Shown: positions 28,752 to 38,438, numbered from the stretch's first letter. The stretch is DNA of 38,553 bases from a virus (IMGVR_UViG_3300039106_000113:1-38553); one strand, 5' to 3'. The notes: a model not told the origin generated them from the sequence alone. A program made the numbers and translations.

Positions 28752-29597
28752 ATGGCAAGATTAGCTGAATCAGGTTCATTACAGTACGCAATAGAAAACA
28801 ATAACCTTACTAATGGTGTTGCTCGCATTGGTGCATCTGGCTATATCGCAGGGGCATATAAAGACTTCATGGCATGGTCATCATATAACGTAGGTGTTGA
28901 GCCTTCATGTCTAGCGGCACGAGGTCATCTCTATCATGGCTTTTATAAAGAGCTATCATCATACGGTTACAACATGACTGCATCAGGTGACTTCTTTAGT
29001 ACGCCAGATAGTGTAGCGTCTAGCATTACAGGTGACATCTCTATGATTGTTGATGTTGCATTAGATGACTGGACACCAACAGTAGGTAATTGCTTAATTG
29101 CTAAAGACGGTGTTAGTGTAGGTACAAGGTCATATCAATTTTCAGTAAGAACAGACGGTAAACTACAATTCGCACATTCAACTAATGGCACAGCTATTAT
29201 CACAGCAGTATCAACGGTAGCGCCTAGTTTTATTAATGGCCAACGCTATCATGTAGCAGTAGAACGTGAATCAGTCACAGGTAAGGTTAGGTTCTATACA
29301 GGCACAAATCACTTAGAACTAACATTACTAGGCACTGAGGTAGCAGGTACAGCAGGCGCTATATTTGATGGCACAGCGATTGTACAGTTTGGTAACTTAG
29401 CGGCATTATCATTTGAACTATCTGGCAAGGTATTTGATAGTGAGATTTATTCAGGATTACAAATAACAAGTCCAACAACAGCAGTCATGAAAGTTGACTT
29501 TGACCCAACTGATTGGGTAAGCGGTACAACATGGACAGGCGTTGATACTGGCGAAGTATGGACAATTAACGGTAACGCATTGGTGAGAAAAACATGA
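28752..29597 (+). CDS. Putative receptor-binding protein with LamG-like domain
   Basis: 281 residues. Residues about 90-235 (SITGDISMIVDVALDDWTP, RSYQFSVRTDGKLQFAHST, GQRYHVAVERESVTGKVRFY) follow the jelly-roll pattern of concanavalin/LamG domains that bind sugars. Ends WTGVDTGEVWTINGNALVR. Third in the cluster of surface proteins. Carbohydrate binding on the host envelope is the likely role. Confidence 0.6.
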   Translation: MARLAESGSLQYAIENNNLTNGVARIGASGYIAGAYKDFMAWSSYNVGVEPSCLAARGHLYHGFYKELSSYGYNMTASGDFFSTPDSVASSITGDISMIVDVALDDWTPTVGNCLIAKDGVSVGTRSYQFSVRTDGKLQFAHSTNGTAIITAVSTVAPSFINGQRYHVAVERESVTGKVRFYTGTNHLELTLLGTEVAGTAGAIFDGTAIVQFGNLAALSFELSGKVFDSEIYSGLQITSPTTAVMKVDFDPTDWVSGTTWTGVDTGEVWTINGNALVRKT

Positions 29598-29857
29598 GCG
29601 ACATGGAAGATATTAAACGTGGTGAGCAAGCAGATGTTGTGCTTAATAACCCGTTATTTAAAGAATCTATTACAAAAGTACGTGACGGCATCATCAAGAG
29701 TATGGCATCAAGCGCATTAGGTGACGCTGAGACGCACAATCGTCTAGTCATTGCCATGCAGTTGCTAAACCAAATAGAAAAACAGCTACAAGACGTTATT
29801 AACACAGGCAAGATGGTTACATTACAGACCGATAACAAATTTAAACTATTTAGGTAA
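29594..29857 (+). CDS. Small helical protein before the scaffold
   Basis: 87 residues, coupled to the upstream gene by ATGA. Helical and charged (EDIKRGEQADVVLNNPLF, QLLNQIEKQLQDVI). A protein of this kind sits near the capsid genes in some podoviruses; function unknown. The 43-nt gap after it holds only a short inverted repeat and the next ribosome site. Confidence 0.55.
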   Translation: MSDMEDIKRGEQADVVLNNPLFKESITKVRDGIIKSMASSALGDAETHNRLVIAMQLLNQIEKQLQDVINTGKMVTLQTDNKFKLFR

Positions 29858-29900
29858 TGGGCGAACCTAAATATAACTAAGCCCTTTATGGAGAAGTAAA

Positions 29901-30854
29901 ATGGCAGACCAAGCAGAAATGCAGTCAGCAGAAAGTCGTATGTTGGCTATGCTAGACGATTTTGAAGAAGAAGCACCACAAGAAGAAGTTCCTGATGAGG
30001 AAGTCGAAGAACAAGAGGAAACAGACGATGGTGAGTCAGAACTAGAAACCGAAGATGAAACAGAAGGCGAGGACTCGGAAGAACAACCAGAGCAGACTGT
30101 TAAATTAAAGGTCAATGGTGAGGAAATTGAAAAGCCTATCAATGAAGTAGTAGCATTAGCACAGCAAGGACTAGATTACACCAAAAAAACGCAAGAGGTA
30201 GCAGAACAACGCAAGGAGTTAGAGGCATACGCTCAAACCATACAGGTTCAAGAGCAAAACTTCAAACAACAAGTGCAACTGCAAAACGCTTTAATTGGTG
30301 ACGTAGCGCAACTAACAAACATTGACCAACGACTTGAAGCCTTTAACAACGTAAACTGGCAAGAGTTATCAGACAATGACTTCGTAGAGGCGCAAAAACT
30401 GTTCTTTACTTATAACCAACTGCAACAACAACGTAGTCATTTGGCTACGGAACTTGAAGCTAAGTCTAAACAGATTACAGAGCAACAGAATCAATTATTA
30501 ACTGAACGCATCGCCAAAGGTAAAGAGGTTCTAGCCAAAGAGATACCGAACTGGAGTAGAGATACCAGCCAGCAAATTATTTCAACAGGCAAGGAATACG
30601 GTTTTACGGATGACGAACTCGGAATGATTGTTGACCCTAGACACGTTAAGGTCTTACATGATGCTATGCAATGGCGCAAGTTACAATCTAATTCGGTTGT
30701 AAAGAACAAAGTTACAAGTGCCAAGCCAGTAGTTAAGCCTGGTGCAAAAGATACAAAAAACGAGAGCAATTCACAATTTAAACAGCAACGTGATTCATTG
30801 CGTAAGACTGGCAAATCTGAATATGCTCAACAATTAATTGAAAGAATGATTTAG
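29901..30854 (+). CDS. Capsid scaffolding protein
   Basis: 317 residues. The first 70 residues are extremely acidic (EEVEEQEETDDGESELETED), then long Gln/Glu/Lys helices (DYTKKTQEVAEQRKELEAYA), then a basic C-terminus (KVTSAKPVVKPGAKDTKN, ending SEYAQQLIERMI). This charge polarity, with the basic end contacting the shell, and the place directly upstream of the capsid gene are typical of podovirus scaffolds. It would guide procapsid assembly and leave before maturation. Confidence 0.75.
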   Translation: MADQAEMQSAESRMLAMLDDFEEEAPQEEVPDEEVEEQEETDDGESELETEDETEGEDSEEQPEQTVKLKVNGEEIEKPINEVVALAQQGLDYTKKTQEVAEQRKELEAYAQTIQVQEQNFKQQVQLQNALIGDVAQLTNIDQRLEAFNNVNWQELSDNDFVEAQKLFFTYNQLQQQRSHLATELEAKSKQITEQQNQLLTERIAKGKEVLAKEIPNWSRDTSQQIISTGKEYGFTDDELGMIVDPRHVKVLHDAMQWRKLQSNSVVKNKVTSAKPVVKPGAKDTKNESNSQFKQQRDSLRKTGKSEYAQQLIERMI

Positions 30855-30863
30855 GAGTAATAT

Positions 30864-31817
30864 ATGGCAGTTTCAGCAACCAACACCTACACAGGTAGGG
30901 GCATTCAGGAGTCTTTTGAAGACATTATTTTTGACATCTCACCAGAAGATACTCCATTTTTATCAACATTAAAACGCATGACGGCTGGTCAAACCTACCA
31001 TCAATGGCAAACTGATGCTCTAGCAGCAGCAGCTACCAATGCACAAATTGAAGGTGATGACGGTTCATTCACAACTTCAGCAGCAACAACTGTGTTAGGT
31101 AACTACACACAAATCTCACGCAAAACTGTGCAAATTTCTGGTACATACGATGTAGTTAAAAAGTATGGCCGTAAATCAGAAGTTGCTTACCAATTAATGA
31201 AAGCTGGTAAAGAACTTAAACGTGACATGGAATATGCTTTAGTACGCAACCAAGCATCATCAGCAGGTGGCGCAGGTACAGCACGTTCTTCTGCTGGTAT
31301 TGAGTCATGGATTACTAACCGTGTACTAGCAACAGGTTCAACAGCAGGTTCTACACCAGGCTTCAGTTCAGGTACAGTTGTTGCACCAACAGATGGTACT
31401 TCAGTAACTTTCGTAGAAGCTGACTTAAAATCTGCATTGCAATTAGCATGGTTAGACGGTGGTGACCCATCAACAATCTTGATGTCAGCTACTAACAAAT
31501 CACGCTTTGCTAACTTCGCTGGTATCGCTACTAAGTACAATCAAGTAAACGGTACTTCACAAGCTACTATTACAGGTGCTGCTGATATTTATGTATCAGA
31601 CTTCGGCAATCACACTGTAAAACTTGACCGCTTTATGCGTGACCAAGTTGTACTTGGCATTGACCCTGGCTACGTTGGTTTGGCTACATTGCGCCCAATG
31701 GAGAAAGTAGAGTTAGCTAAGACTGGTGACTCAAGCAAATGGCTATTGACTACTGAGTACGCTCTAGTAGTACAAAATCCTGATGCTCATTGCAAGGTGA
31801 TGAACACGGGGCTTTGA
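30864..31817 (+). CDS. Major capsid protein (DUF5309-like)
   Basis: 317 residues. Opening AVSATNTYTGRGIQESFED, then IIFDISPEDTPFLSTLKRM and YHQWQTDALAAAATNAQIEG, match the SU10/DUF5309 type of major capsid protein, with ISGTYDVVKKYGRKSEVAYQ and DIYVSDFGNHTVKLDRFM later in the fold. HK97-type shell protein. A strong hairpin terminator follows, as expected for the most expressed gene. Confidence 0.88.
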   Translation: MAVSATNTYTGRGIQESFEDIIFDISPEDTPFLSTLKRMTAGQTYHQWQTDALAAAATNAQIEGDDGSFTTSAATTVLGNYTQISRKTVQISGTYDVVKKYGRKSEVAYQLMKAGKELKRDMEYALVRNQASSAGGAGTARSSAGIESWITNRVLATGSTAGSTPGFSSGTVVAPTDGTSVTFVEADLKSALQLAWLDGGDPSTILMSATNKSRFANFAGIATKYNQVNGTSQATITGAADIYVSDFGNHTVKLDRFMRDQVVLGIDPGYVGLATLRPMEKVELAKTGDSSKWLLTTEYALVVQNPDAHCKVMNTGL

Positions 31818-31845
31818 TAGCTTAGTTAGTAATATTTAGTAATAA

Positions 31846-31873
31846 ATGGGGGAGTTTCGGCTTCCCCATCTTT
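31846..31873 (+). terminator. Terminator after the capsid gene
   Basis: 9-bp stem ATGGGGGAG / CTTCCCCAT (31846-31854 with 31861-31869, one G-T pair), 6-nt loop TTTCGG, then CTTT. The U-run is short, so it may act as a partial terminator or 3'-end protector lowering expression of later genes. Confidence 0.7.
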
Positions 31874-31884
31874 AAGGGCGTATA

Positions 31885-32205
31885 ATGTTTTTTGATTACA
31901 ATAAAGACACAGGTGTTAGACAAAACTTTCACTATGACGAAGCGACAGGTGATGTCAGCTTAACGTCAGTACAGAATTTAGACGCTTTCTTTGAGGCTAT
32001 TAAAAGAAAACGTGATAACCCTGACGCATGGAAGAAAGGCGTTAAGGAAGAATGGGCGCATTATGCAAGCATACCGCCTGTTATAGAGATGCAATTACGC
32101 AAAAAAGGCATTGACATTAATAACCCATTACAGACTAAAGAATTGATGCGAGAGATTAACACAAACTATCCATTCTTAAAAGTCACAACTGCAACGGTAA
32201 AATAA
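31885..32205 (+). CDS. Conserved post-capsid phage protein
   Basis: 106 residues. MFFDYNKDTGVRQNFHYDEA, then helical DAFFEAIKRKRDNPDAWKKG and WAHYASIPPVIEMQLRKKGI. A similar protein follows the capsid gene in many podoviruses; role unknown. Shares one base with the next start. Confidence 0.65.
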   Translation: MFFDYNKDTGVRQNFHYDEATGDVSLTSVQNLDAFFEAIKRKRDNPDAWKKGVKEEWAHYASIPPVIEMQLRKKGIDINNPLQTKELMREINTNYPFLKVTTATVK

Positions 32206-33545
32206 TGAACTTAAACGAACTAAAGGAATGCCAGCTCGCTATCCATGATTTAATTGAGCATGACGACTTTGAAAACGCATTCCCATTAATATATGCAGTA
32301 TTAGAAGAATACCCTGATGATGCGCCTACAATACACTTTCTAGGCTATATATGGCTACTATCAGGCAAAGAGTCACTAGCCTATCAAATGTTCAAACGTG
32401 CGGTAGAGATACAACCTAAAAATAAAGCGTTATGGACATCACTAGGTAGAGCTTATCATGAGATGCACAAACCAATAGAGGCGATTAACTGTTTTGTTAA
32501 GTCTGCCGAGTTAGACCCTGATTACGCTATGGCATATTCAAATATGTCAGCAACATTAGTACAAATGTCAGACTGGAATGGTGCAGAGAAGGCATCAAGA
32601 ATGGCACTAGAATGCTTACCAAGCGATTTAAATGCACAGTTGAACCTAGCACATTGCCACTTAGCAAATGGCGAGTGGGATAAGGGTTGGACAGAGTGGG
32701 CTAAGTCATTAGGTGGCAAGTTCCGCAAAGAATATGTTTATGGTGATGAAAAACGCTGGGATGGTTCAGCAGAAAAAGATTTAGTTATTTATGGTGAGCA
32801 AGGTTTAGGTGACGAGATATTTTATGCAAGCTGTATTAACGATGCTATTCATATTAGCAACAAAGTTTATATAGACTGTGACCCTAAGCTAGAAGGACTA
32901 TTTAAACGTAGCTTCCCACAAGCAGAAGTGCATGGAACTCGTAAGGTTGATAACCCAAGATGGCTAGAAAATGCTATAATAACGGCTAGAAGTTCTATTG
33001 GTTCTTTACCTGAGTTTTTTAGACACGATGATAGCGATTTTAATGGTGAACCTTACTTAAAGGCAGACCATGAAAGACGCTTAATGTGGCGAGCATTGTT
33101 TGACTCATACGGTAAAAAAGTAATTGGCATTACAACGCATGGCGGTAAAAAGATGACCAATGCTAAAGGTCGTAAACTTACCGATAAAGACTTAGCACCA
33201 TTACTTAAACAAGATTTTGTATTTGTATCACTAGACTATAACGTAGAAGAACGTATAGACGGTGTTAAATACTTTGAATGGGCGACAAACTCAGATGATT
33301 ATGATGATACTGCTGCGCTTATTGCGGAATTGGATGGCGTAGTGGGAATTAATACCACAGCTTTACATTGTGCAGGTGCTTTAGGTGTTCCAACATGGGT
33401 ACTAGTGCCTAAATATCATCAATGGCGATATGCAAGGCCAACAATGCTTTGGTACAAGTCTATGACAATGGTTAAGCAAGGTGATAAAGGTTGGCTAGAG
33501 GTAGTAGCTGGTGTATGGCGTGATGTAGTAAAGACTTTATGCTGA
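32205..33545 (+). CDS. TPR protein with GT9-like glycosyltransferase domain
   Basis: 446 residues. Residues 20-165 hold about four TPR units (ALWTSLGRAYHEMHKPIEAI, YAMAYSNMSATLVQMSDWNG, LNAQLNLAHCHLANGEWDKG). Residues 190-446 resemble the heptosyltransferase/GT9 fold: GEQGLGDEIFYASC at the start, then ELDGVVGINTTALHCAGALG, which corresponds to the donor-binding end. TPR-GT proteins can modify proteins or glycans. Its presence among virion genes suggests virion or host surface glycosylation. Confidence 0.7.
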   Translation: MNLNELKECQLAIHDLIEHDDFENAFPLIYAVLEEYPDDAPTIHFLGYIWLLSGKESLAYQMFKRAVEIQPKNKALWTSLGRAYHEMHKPIEAINCFVKSAELDPDYAMAYSNMSATLVQMSDWNGAEKASRMALECLPSDLNAQLNLAHCHLANGEWDKGWTEWAKSLGGKFRKEYVYGDEKRWDGSAEKDLVIYGEQGLGDEIFYASCINDAIHISNKVYIDCDPKLEGLFKRSFPQAEVHGTRKVDNPRWLENAIITARSSIGSLPEFFRHDDSDFNGEPYLKADHERRLMWRALFDSYGKKVIGITTHGGKKMTNAKGRKLTDKDLAPLLKQDFVFVSLDYNVEERIDGVKYFEWATNSDDYDDTAALIAELDGVVGINTTALHCAGALGVPTWVLVPKYHQWRYARPTMLWYKSMTMVKQGDKGWLEVVAGVWRDVVKTLC

Positions 33546-34048
33546 TTACAGACGAATATAAGGCAATGCAAGCTAAACTGCATGAGAACCCTGATTATGG
33601 TGTATCTAGTACGTTTTTTGCACCTATTGTAGACAATGTAATACAAGCAAACGGCATTACAGAACTATTAGATTATGGTGCTGGTAAATGTAGGCTTAAA
33701 GATGCTTTAACAGTAAGCGTTAAATATAGAGCATACGAACCTAGTAACCCATTATGGGATAAGAAACCAGAACCTGCTGAATTAGTTTGCTGTATTGATG
33801 TCTTAGAACACATTGAACCAGATTGCTTAGAGTCAGTATTAGATGACTTAAAAAGATTATGCTTGCCTTATGGATTATTTACTATTCACACAGGCGCAGC
33901 ACAAAAGATATTACCAGATGGTCGCAATGCTCACTTAATACAAGAGAATTGGGATTGGTGGAAAGAGAAACTAGACCAACGATTTACTATCATAAAACAT
34001 TTAATTATTGATACAGGCATCATCGTGTTTGTTAAGATTAAGGATTAA
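33539..34048 (+). CDS. Small SAM-dependent methyltransferase-like protein
   Basis: 169 residues, starting 7 nt inside the TPR-GT gene. ITELLDYGAGKCRL is a class I SAM-binding motif, and ELVCCIDVLEHIEP the acidic post-motif typical of small-molecule or glycan methyltransferases. The C-terminal half is AT-rich but intact. Coupled with the GT it may cap or decorate a sugar; substrate unknown. Confidence 0.7.
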   Translation: MLITDEYKAMQAKLHENPDYGVSSTFFAPIVDNVIQANGITELLDYGAGKCRLKDALTVSVKYRAYEPSNPLWDKKPEPAELVCCIDVLEHIEPDCLESVLDDLKRLCLPYGLFTIHTGAAQKILPDGRNAHLIQENWDWWKEKLDQRFTIIKHLIIDTGIIVFVKIKD

Positions 34049-34050
34049 AT

Positions 34051-34656
34051 ATGGCATTTGCTACATATTCAGATTTACAGACGCTTGTTGCAAATTATGC
34101 GGCACGTACAGACTTAACAACACAAATCCCCGACTTCATCACATTTGCTGAGAATAGATTATCTCGTAGCTTACGCACTTCACCAATGCTATCAACAGCA
34201 TCATTAACTATTACAACTGGTTCTGCAACAATCCCAACAGACTTGCTAGAATTGCGTGATATCTATGTTGATACTAACCCTGTTACTCATATTGCGTATT
34301 TAACACCTGACCAGTTCTATAAGAACGTTTATATCAATACATCAGGTGATAGTTTTTATTACTCAATTATTGACGGTGTATTTAAGTTTGCACCTGCACC
34401 AACATCACAAACGGCTAACATACTTTACTATGCAAAACCAACAATTTTATCTGTATCTAATACAACTAACATTTACTTATCTAACTATCCAGATGCTTTG
34501 CTATACGCAACAATGGCCGAACTTGAAACCTATTTAATGAATGATGCTCGTGTGCAACATTGGGCTGCTTTATACGACAGAGCAATAGACAATATTAAAA
34601 CAAGTGATTTAGGAACTAAATATCCTAACACAGCATTAAATGTAACAGCTCACTAA
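34051..34656 (+). CDS. Head-tail adaptor (gp4-like)
   Basis: 201 residues. TYSDLQTLVANYAARTDLTT, IPDFITFAENRLSRSLRTSP, and ATIPTDLLELRDIYVD are typical of the P22 gp4-like adaptor family found in many podoviruses, with PDALLYATMAELETYLMNDA in the C-terminal helices. It binds below the portal and begins the short tail. Confidence 0.78.
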   Translation: MAFATYSDLQTLVANYAARTDLTTQIPDFITFAENRLSRSLRTSPMLSTASLTITTGSATIPTDLLELRDIYVDTNPVTHIAYLTPDQFYKNVYINTSGDSFYYSIIDGVFKFAPAPTSQTANILYYAKPTILSVSNTTNIYLSNYPDALLYATMAELETYLMNDARVQHWAALYDRAIDNIKTSDLGTKYPNTALNVTAH

Positions 34657-34666
34657 GGACTAAATC

Positions 34667-36091
34667 ATGGCAAAAACAAAAATAAGCGAGTGGAGTTCAA
34701 CCCCAGCTTCTAATTCAGATATTGATGGCATTAATTTAGCAGAGGGCATGGTTCCATCAGACGTTAATAATGCTATTCGTGAGATGATGTCACAAATAAA
34801 AGACCTTCAATCTGCAAATGGTACTTACTACACAGCAGACTCTGATGCTATTGCTATTGGTGCTGGTGGTACTGGCGCTATTACTGCTTCAGCTGCTCGT
34901 ACTAATTTAGCTGTTTTAGGTACTAGCAATAACTTATCTGATGTAGCTAGTGCTTCAACTGCCAGAACAAATCTAGGCTTGGCAATCGGAACAGATGTAC
35001 AAGCATATAACTCTGATTTGCAAGGTATATCTCAAGGTGGTAATTCATGCTTCAAAAACCGCATCATCAATGGTGGCATGGTGATTGACCAAAGAAATGC
35101 AGGTGCGGTTGTGACACTTACGAGTACGTTTCCTGTTGATAGGTTTTATATTATTATGTCCGCTGCTGGTAAGTTTACAGCTCAACAAAACGCAGGAGCA
35201 GTTACCCCCCCATCAGGGTTTAGTAACTATTTAGGAACGACCTCAACCTCTGCGTATACGGCAGGTGCCTCTGAAATATTTGGTATAAATCATAGAGTTG
35301 AGGGGCTTAATACCGCAGATTTAGGATGGGGCACAGCTAGCGCATCAGCAGTAACACTTTCATTTTGGGTTCGTAGTTCTTTGACAGGAACTTTTGGAGG
35401 TGCTTTTTATAACTCTGGAAATACTCGGTCTTACCCATTTAGTTATACTATTTCAGCAGCAAATACTTGGGAACAAAAAACTGTAACCATTGCAGGGGAT
35501 ACAAGCGGAACTTGGCTAGCTACAAATGGAGTTGGTCTTGGTATAAATTTTAGTATTGGTGCTGGTGCAACAGTAAGTGGAACGTCAGGAGCATGGGCAG
35601 GAGCAACCTATTGGAGTGCCACAGGAGCAACATCCGTAGTCGGCACTAACGGTGCTACGTTCTACATCACAGGCGTTCAACTAGAAAAAGGCTCAACCGC
35701 CACATCATTTGATTACAGACCTTATGGGACAGAGTTAGCTTTGTGTCAGAGGTATTATGAAAAAAGCTACAACGATGGTACAGCAATTGGAACAGCAACT
35801 ACGGTGGGAGTTGTTGGTCAGTCTGGATTGCAAGGTGTGACTACAACCACAGAGGCTGGTACTTATGTTACGTTTAAAGTGACAAAACGAGCTACTCCTA
35901 CAATCTCTGTATGGGATGGAAACGGCAACTCAAACAAATTAGACAGAATACAAGCTGGTGTCACCAATAACTACAATTCAACTTTTAGCGGAACGGCAAA
36001 TTTGGGTGCAAATGGCTTTGTTGGTTTCTCAGGAAGTGGCGCAACTTGCACCAGCGTACAATTTCATTATGCAGCTTCTTCGGAGTTATAA
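34667..36091 (+). CDS. Tail fibre protein with carbohydrate-binding-like domain
   Basis: 474 residues. The N-terminal 130 residues (MAKTKISEWSSTPASNSDID, IGAGGTGAITASAARTNLAV) include the fibre repeat A-R-T-N-L-A. From residue about 127, CFKNRIINGGMVIDQRNAGA and ITGVQLEKGSTATSFDYRPY are the hallmark of a phage fibre domain thought to bind carbohydrates, ending in a C-terminal tip (ALCQRYYEK onward). Receptor recognition at the tail. Confidence 0.82.
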   Translation: MAKTKISEWSSTPASNSDIDGINLAEGMVPSDVNNAIREMMSQIKDLQSANGTYYTADSDAIAIGAGGTGAITASAARTNLAVLGTSNNLSDVASASTARTNLGLAIGTDVQAYNSDLQGISQGGNSCFKNRIINGGMVIDQRNAGAVVTLTSTFPVDRFYIIMSAAGKFTAQQNAGAVTPPSGFSNYLGTTSTSAYTAGASEIFGINHRVEGLNTADLGWGTASASAVTLSFWVRSSLTGTFGGAFYNSGNTRSYPFSYTISAANTWEQKTVTIAGDTSGTWLATNGVGLGINFSIGAGATVSGTSGAWAGATYWSATGATSVVGTNGATFYITGVQLEKGSTATSFDYRPYGTELALCQRYYEKSYNDGTAIGTATTVGVVGQSGLQGVTTTTEAGTYVTFKVTKRATPTISVWDGNGNSNKLDRIQAGVTNNYNSTFSGTANLGANGFVGFSGSGATCTSVQFHYAASSEL

Positions 36092-36092
36092 A

Positions 36093-36242
36093 ATGATAAC
36101 ATACAAATTAACTAAAAATTCAAATGTTATTCTTAAAAATGATAGCTTTTGGATACCTATAGACCCCTCCAACACAGACTACCAAGCCTTTTTAAAATGG
36201 CTTGAACTCGGCAACACACCATTACCAGTGGATGAAGTGTAG
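36093..36242 (+). CDS. Small fibre-associated protein
   Basis: 49 residues from MITYKLTKNSNVILKNDSFW; a longer frame from 35958 lies inside the fibre gene and is rejected. It ends WLELGNTPLPVDEV, similar to the short domain seen in tail-fibre assembly proteins (W-L-x-x-G-N-T-P-x-P). Likely a fibre chaperone or tip partner. Overlaps the next GTG start (TAGTG). Confidence 0.6.
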   Translation: MITYKLTKNSNVILKNDSFWIPIDPSNTDYQAFLKWLELGNTPLPVDEV

Positions 36243-36697
36243 TGTACTACCTGCGTTACATTATCTACTTTATCCCTGCAATGCTAGTCACATGGCTATG
36301 TTGGATAACTAACCCTATTGCCTGTCTGTTTACCGTCAGGACTTCAGGTAGAGATAACCTAATTCCATTCTTTTACTTATGGCAGACGTTTGACCATGAG
36401 GTAGATTGGGGTTGGTATGGCGATTATGATTTATTCACCAACAAAACACAGGCTGAGTACGATAACTCATGGCTACTTAGATACTTGTGCCGTGTATGGT
36501 GGCTATCTCGTAATACTGCTTATGGGTGGCACTTAAAGTTGTTTAGCGTAGCACAGAATGAGGGCTTTCAAATACAAGGTAAGACTAGAGCTATATTCGG
36601 TTTTTATAACGATTATAACTTTGGCTGGAAGTCACATGATGGGCAACTTAGAAAAATGTTTGCAGGGCGTATTTTAGGTATTAGGAAAGTAAAATAA
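36242..36697 (+). CDS. Hypothetical protein with N-terminal membrane segment
   Basis: 151 residues from GTG 36242. Residues 4-30 are hydrophobic (LRYIIYFIPAMLVTWLCWIT), then a Trp/Tyr-rich soluble part (DHEVDWGWYGDYDLFTN, SWLLRYLCRVWWLSRNTAYG). Widespread in podoviruses near tail genes, as I recall, without known role. The start is set by the overlap with the preceding stop. Confidence 0.55.
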   Translation: MYYLRYIIYFIPAMLVTWLCWITNPIACLFTVRTSGRDNLIPFFYLWQTFDHEVDWGWYGDYDLFTNKTQAEYDNSWLLRYLCRVWWLSRNTAYGWHLKLFSVAQNEGFQIQGKTRAIFGFYNDYNFGWKSHDGQLRKMFAGRILGIRKVK

Positions 36698-36705
36698 GGA
36701 ATCTT

Positions 36706-38130
36706 ATGGCAACTGTACGCATCCCTTTTAATGAATGGCTACCAGACCAACCTGCTGTAGCACAATCTATGCAAGATGCTACTAATGTAGTTCCTATTGC
36801 TTCAGGCTATGCGCCATTCCCATTGTCAGAAAATTATTCTAATGCCGCATCTGAAGATTTGTTAAATGTAGGTACAGGTAAGTTTAGTTCTATTACAGAG
36901 TTATTTGCTGGTAGTGCTACGAAGTTATATAAATTTAATTCTGCCACACTTAATTTAGACGATGTATCAAAGGTAGGCGGATACAATACTTCATCATGGG
37001 ATTTTGAGCAGTTTGGCAATGTACTACTTGCCGCTAATAATGTTGATAAAATTCAAGCATGGACAGTTGACACGTCTACCGTTTTTGCTGACTTAGATGC
37101 TTCTGCGCCTATTGCTAAATACGTTGCTGTTATTCGTGATTTTGTAGTAGCAGCAAACTTAGACGCTGGCGTCAATCCTACTAAGGTTCAATGGTCAGAT
37201 ATAGCAGATGAAACAAACTGGACATCAGGTTCTACATCACAATCAGATTATCAGCTAATTCCAGACGGTGGTAACATTACTGGCATTACAGGTGGTGAGT
37301 TTGGGCTTATATTCTTAGAGCGCTCTATCGTTCGGATGTCATATATCGGTAGCCCATTTTTCTTTCAGTTTGATACTATCTCACGCAATCTAGGCTGTAA
37401 GTATGGCGGTAGCGTCACACAGTACGGGCAAATGTCTTATTTCTTATCGTCAGACGGGTTTTATTCATGTGATGGCCAATCTATTACGCCAATAGGAAAC
37501 GAGAAGGTAGATAGATATTTTTATGATAATGTAGACTTAAATAAAGCAGATAAGATTACGGTTGCTATTGACCCTATCCGCAAATTAGTTGTATGGAATT
37601 ATCCTACTATATCTAACACACATTCATTATTAATTTATAACTGGCAAATTCAAAGATGGTCACAAGCTGAAACAACTGCTGACTATATTGTATCTGCGGC
37701 ATCATCAGGCTACACATTAGAGGCTTTAGACGCATTTGGTACGCTAGACACGCTCACAACATCATTAGATAGCCCATTATGGACAGGTGGTAGTTTCTTG
37801 TTTGCAGGAACGTCAGGCGCATATATTGTAACCTTTACAGGCGCTAACTCAACACCTAACTTAATTACTAGCGATATAGAGCAAGGTTATAACTCTGTCG
37901 TAACATTGGGTAGAGTACAAGTTGATAATGGCTCTGCTACGGTTGCTGTTGCATCAAGAAAAGAACTAGACGATACGATTACCTTTTCATCACCTGCAAC
38001 AACATCATCTGAGGGTAGAGCATCGTTAAGGTCTTATGGTAGATACCATAGATTTGAAGTTATCCCATCAGGTAATTGGACAAGTGCTATTGGCATTGAC
38101 GTTGATATTACACAGCAAGGGAATAGATAA
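36706..38130 (+). CDS. Tail hub / DNA stabilisation protein (gp10-like)
   Basis: 474 residues. MATVRIPFNEWLPDQPAVAQ, ATNVVPIASGYAPFP, VQWSDIADETNWTSGSTSQS and GLIFLERSIVRMSYIGSPFF fit the beta-propeller-like hub proteins of podovirus tails, of which P22 gp10 is the known example. It would close the tail channel after packaging. AAGGA precedes the ATG. Overlaps the next gene by one base. Confidence 0.72.
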   Translation: MATVRIPFNEWLPDQPAVAQSMQDATNVVPIASGYAPFPLSENYSNAASEDLLNVGTGKFSSITELFAGSATKLYKFNSATLNLDDVSKVGGYNTSSWDFEQFGNVLLAANNVDKIQAWTVDTSTVFADLDASAPIAKYVAVIRDFVVAANLDAGVNPTKVQWSDIADETNWTSGSTSQSDYQLIPDGGNITGITGGEFGLIFLERSIVRMSYIGSPFFFQFDTISRNLGCKYGGSVTQYGQMSYFLSSDGFYSCDGQSITPIGNEKVDRYFYDNVDLNKADKITVAIDPIRKLVVWNYPTISNTHSLLIYNWQIQRWSQAETTADYIVSAASSGYTLEALDAFGTLDTLTTSLDSPLWTGGSFLFAGTSGAYIVTFTGANSTPNLITSDIEQGYNSVVTLGRVQVDNGSATVAVASRKELDDTITFSSPATTSSEGRASLRSYGRYHRFEVIPSGNWTSAIGIDVDITQQGNR

Positions 38131-38438
38131 TGTTTCGTAATCTTAACTATTCTGGTGCTACGCCTCGTGAGATATCAGAGGTAGTAAACAACATGATGAA
38201 TGGTAAAACAAATAATACTGGAACAGTGACATTGGCAGTAGCAAGCGCAACAACAACGACTATTAATGATGAACGTATAGGCTATAACACTGTCATTTTA
38301 TTAATGCCTACAACGGCTAATGCGGCAAGTGCTTTGACTAATGTATATGTAAGTGCAAGGGCAAAAGGTAGCGCAACTTTGACACATTCAGCAAACACAG
38401 ACGCAGATAAAACATATAGCTATATAATAGTGGGATGA
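38130..38438 (+). CDS. Small tail-associated protein
   Basis: 102 residues. MFRNLNYSGATPREISEVVN, then GKTNNTGTVTLAVASATTTT and VSARAKGSATLTHSANTDAD, ending TYSYIIVG. A short Thr/Ala-rich beta module of this type closes tail gene blocks in related phages. The stop overlaps the start of the acetyltransferase-like gene that begins at 38435 and, after closure, at 18. Confidence 0.65.
   Translation: MFRNLNYSGATPREISEVVNNMMNGKTNNTGTVTLAVASATTTTINDERIGYNTVILLMPTTANAASALTNVYVSARAKGSATLTHSANTDADKTYSYIIVG

Noticed and set aside
29850-29870. Inverted repeat TTAGGT/ACCTAA before the scaffold gene
   Set aside because: A 6-bp stem with a 9-nt loop and no U-run, partly inside a coding end; too weak to call a terminator.
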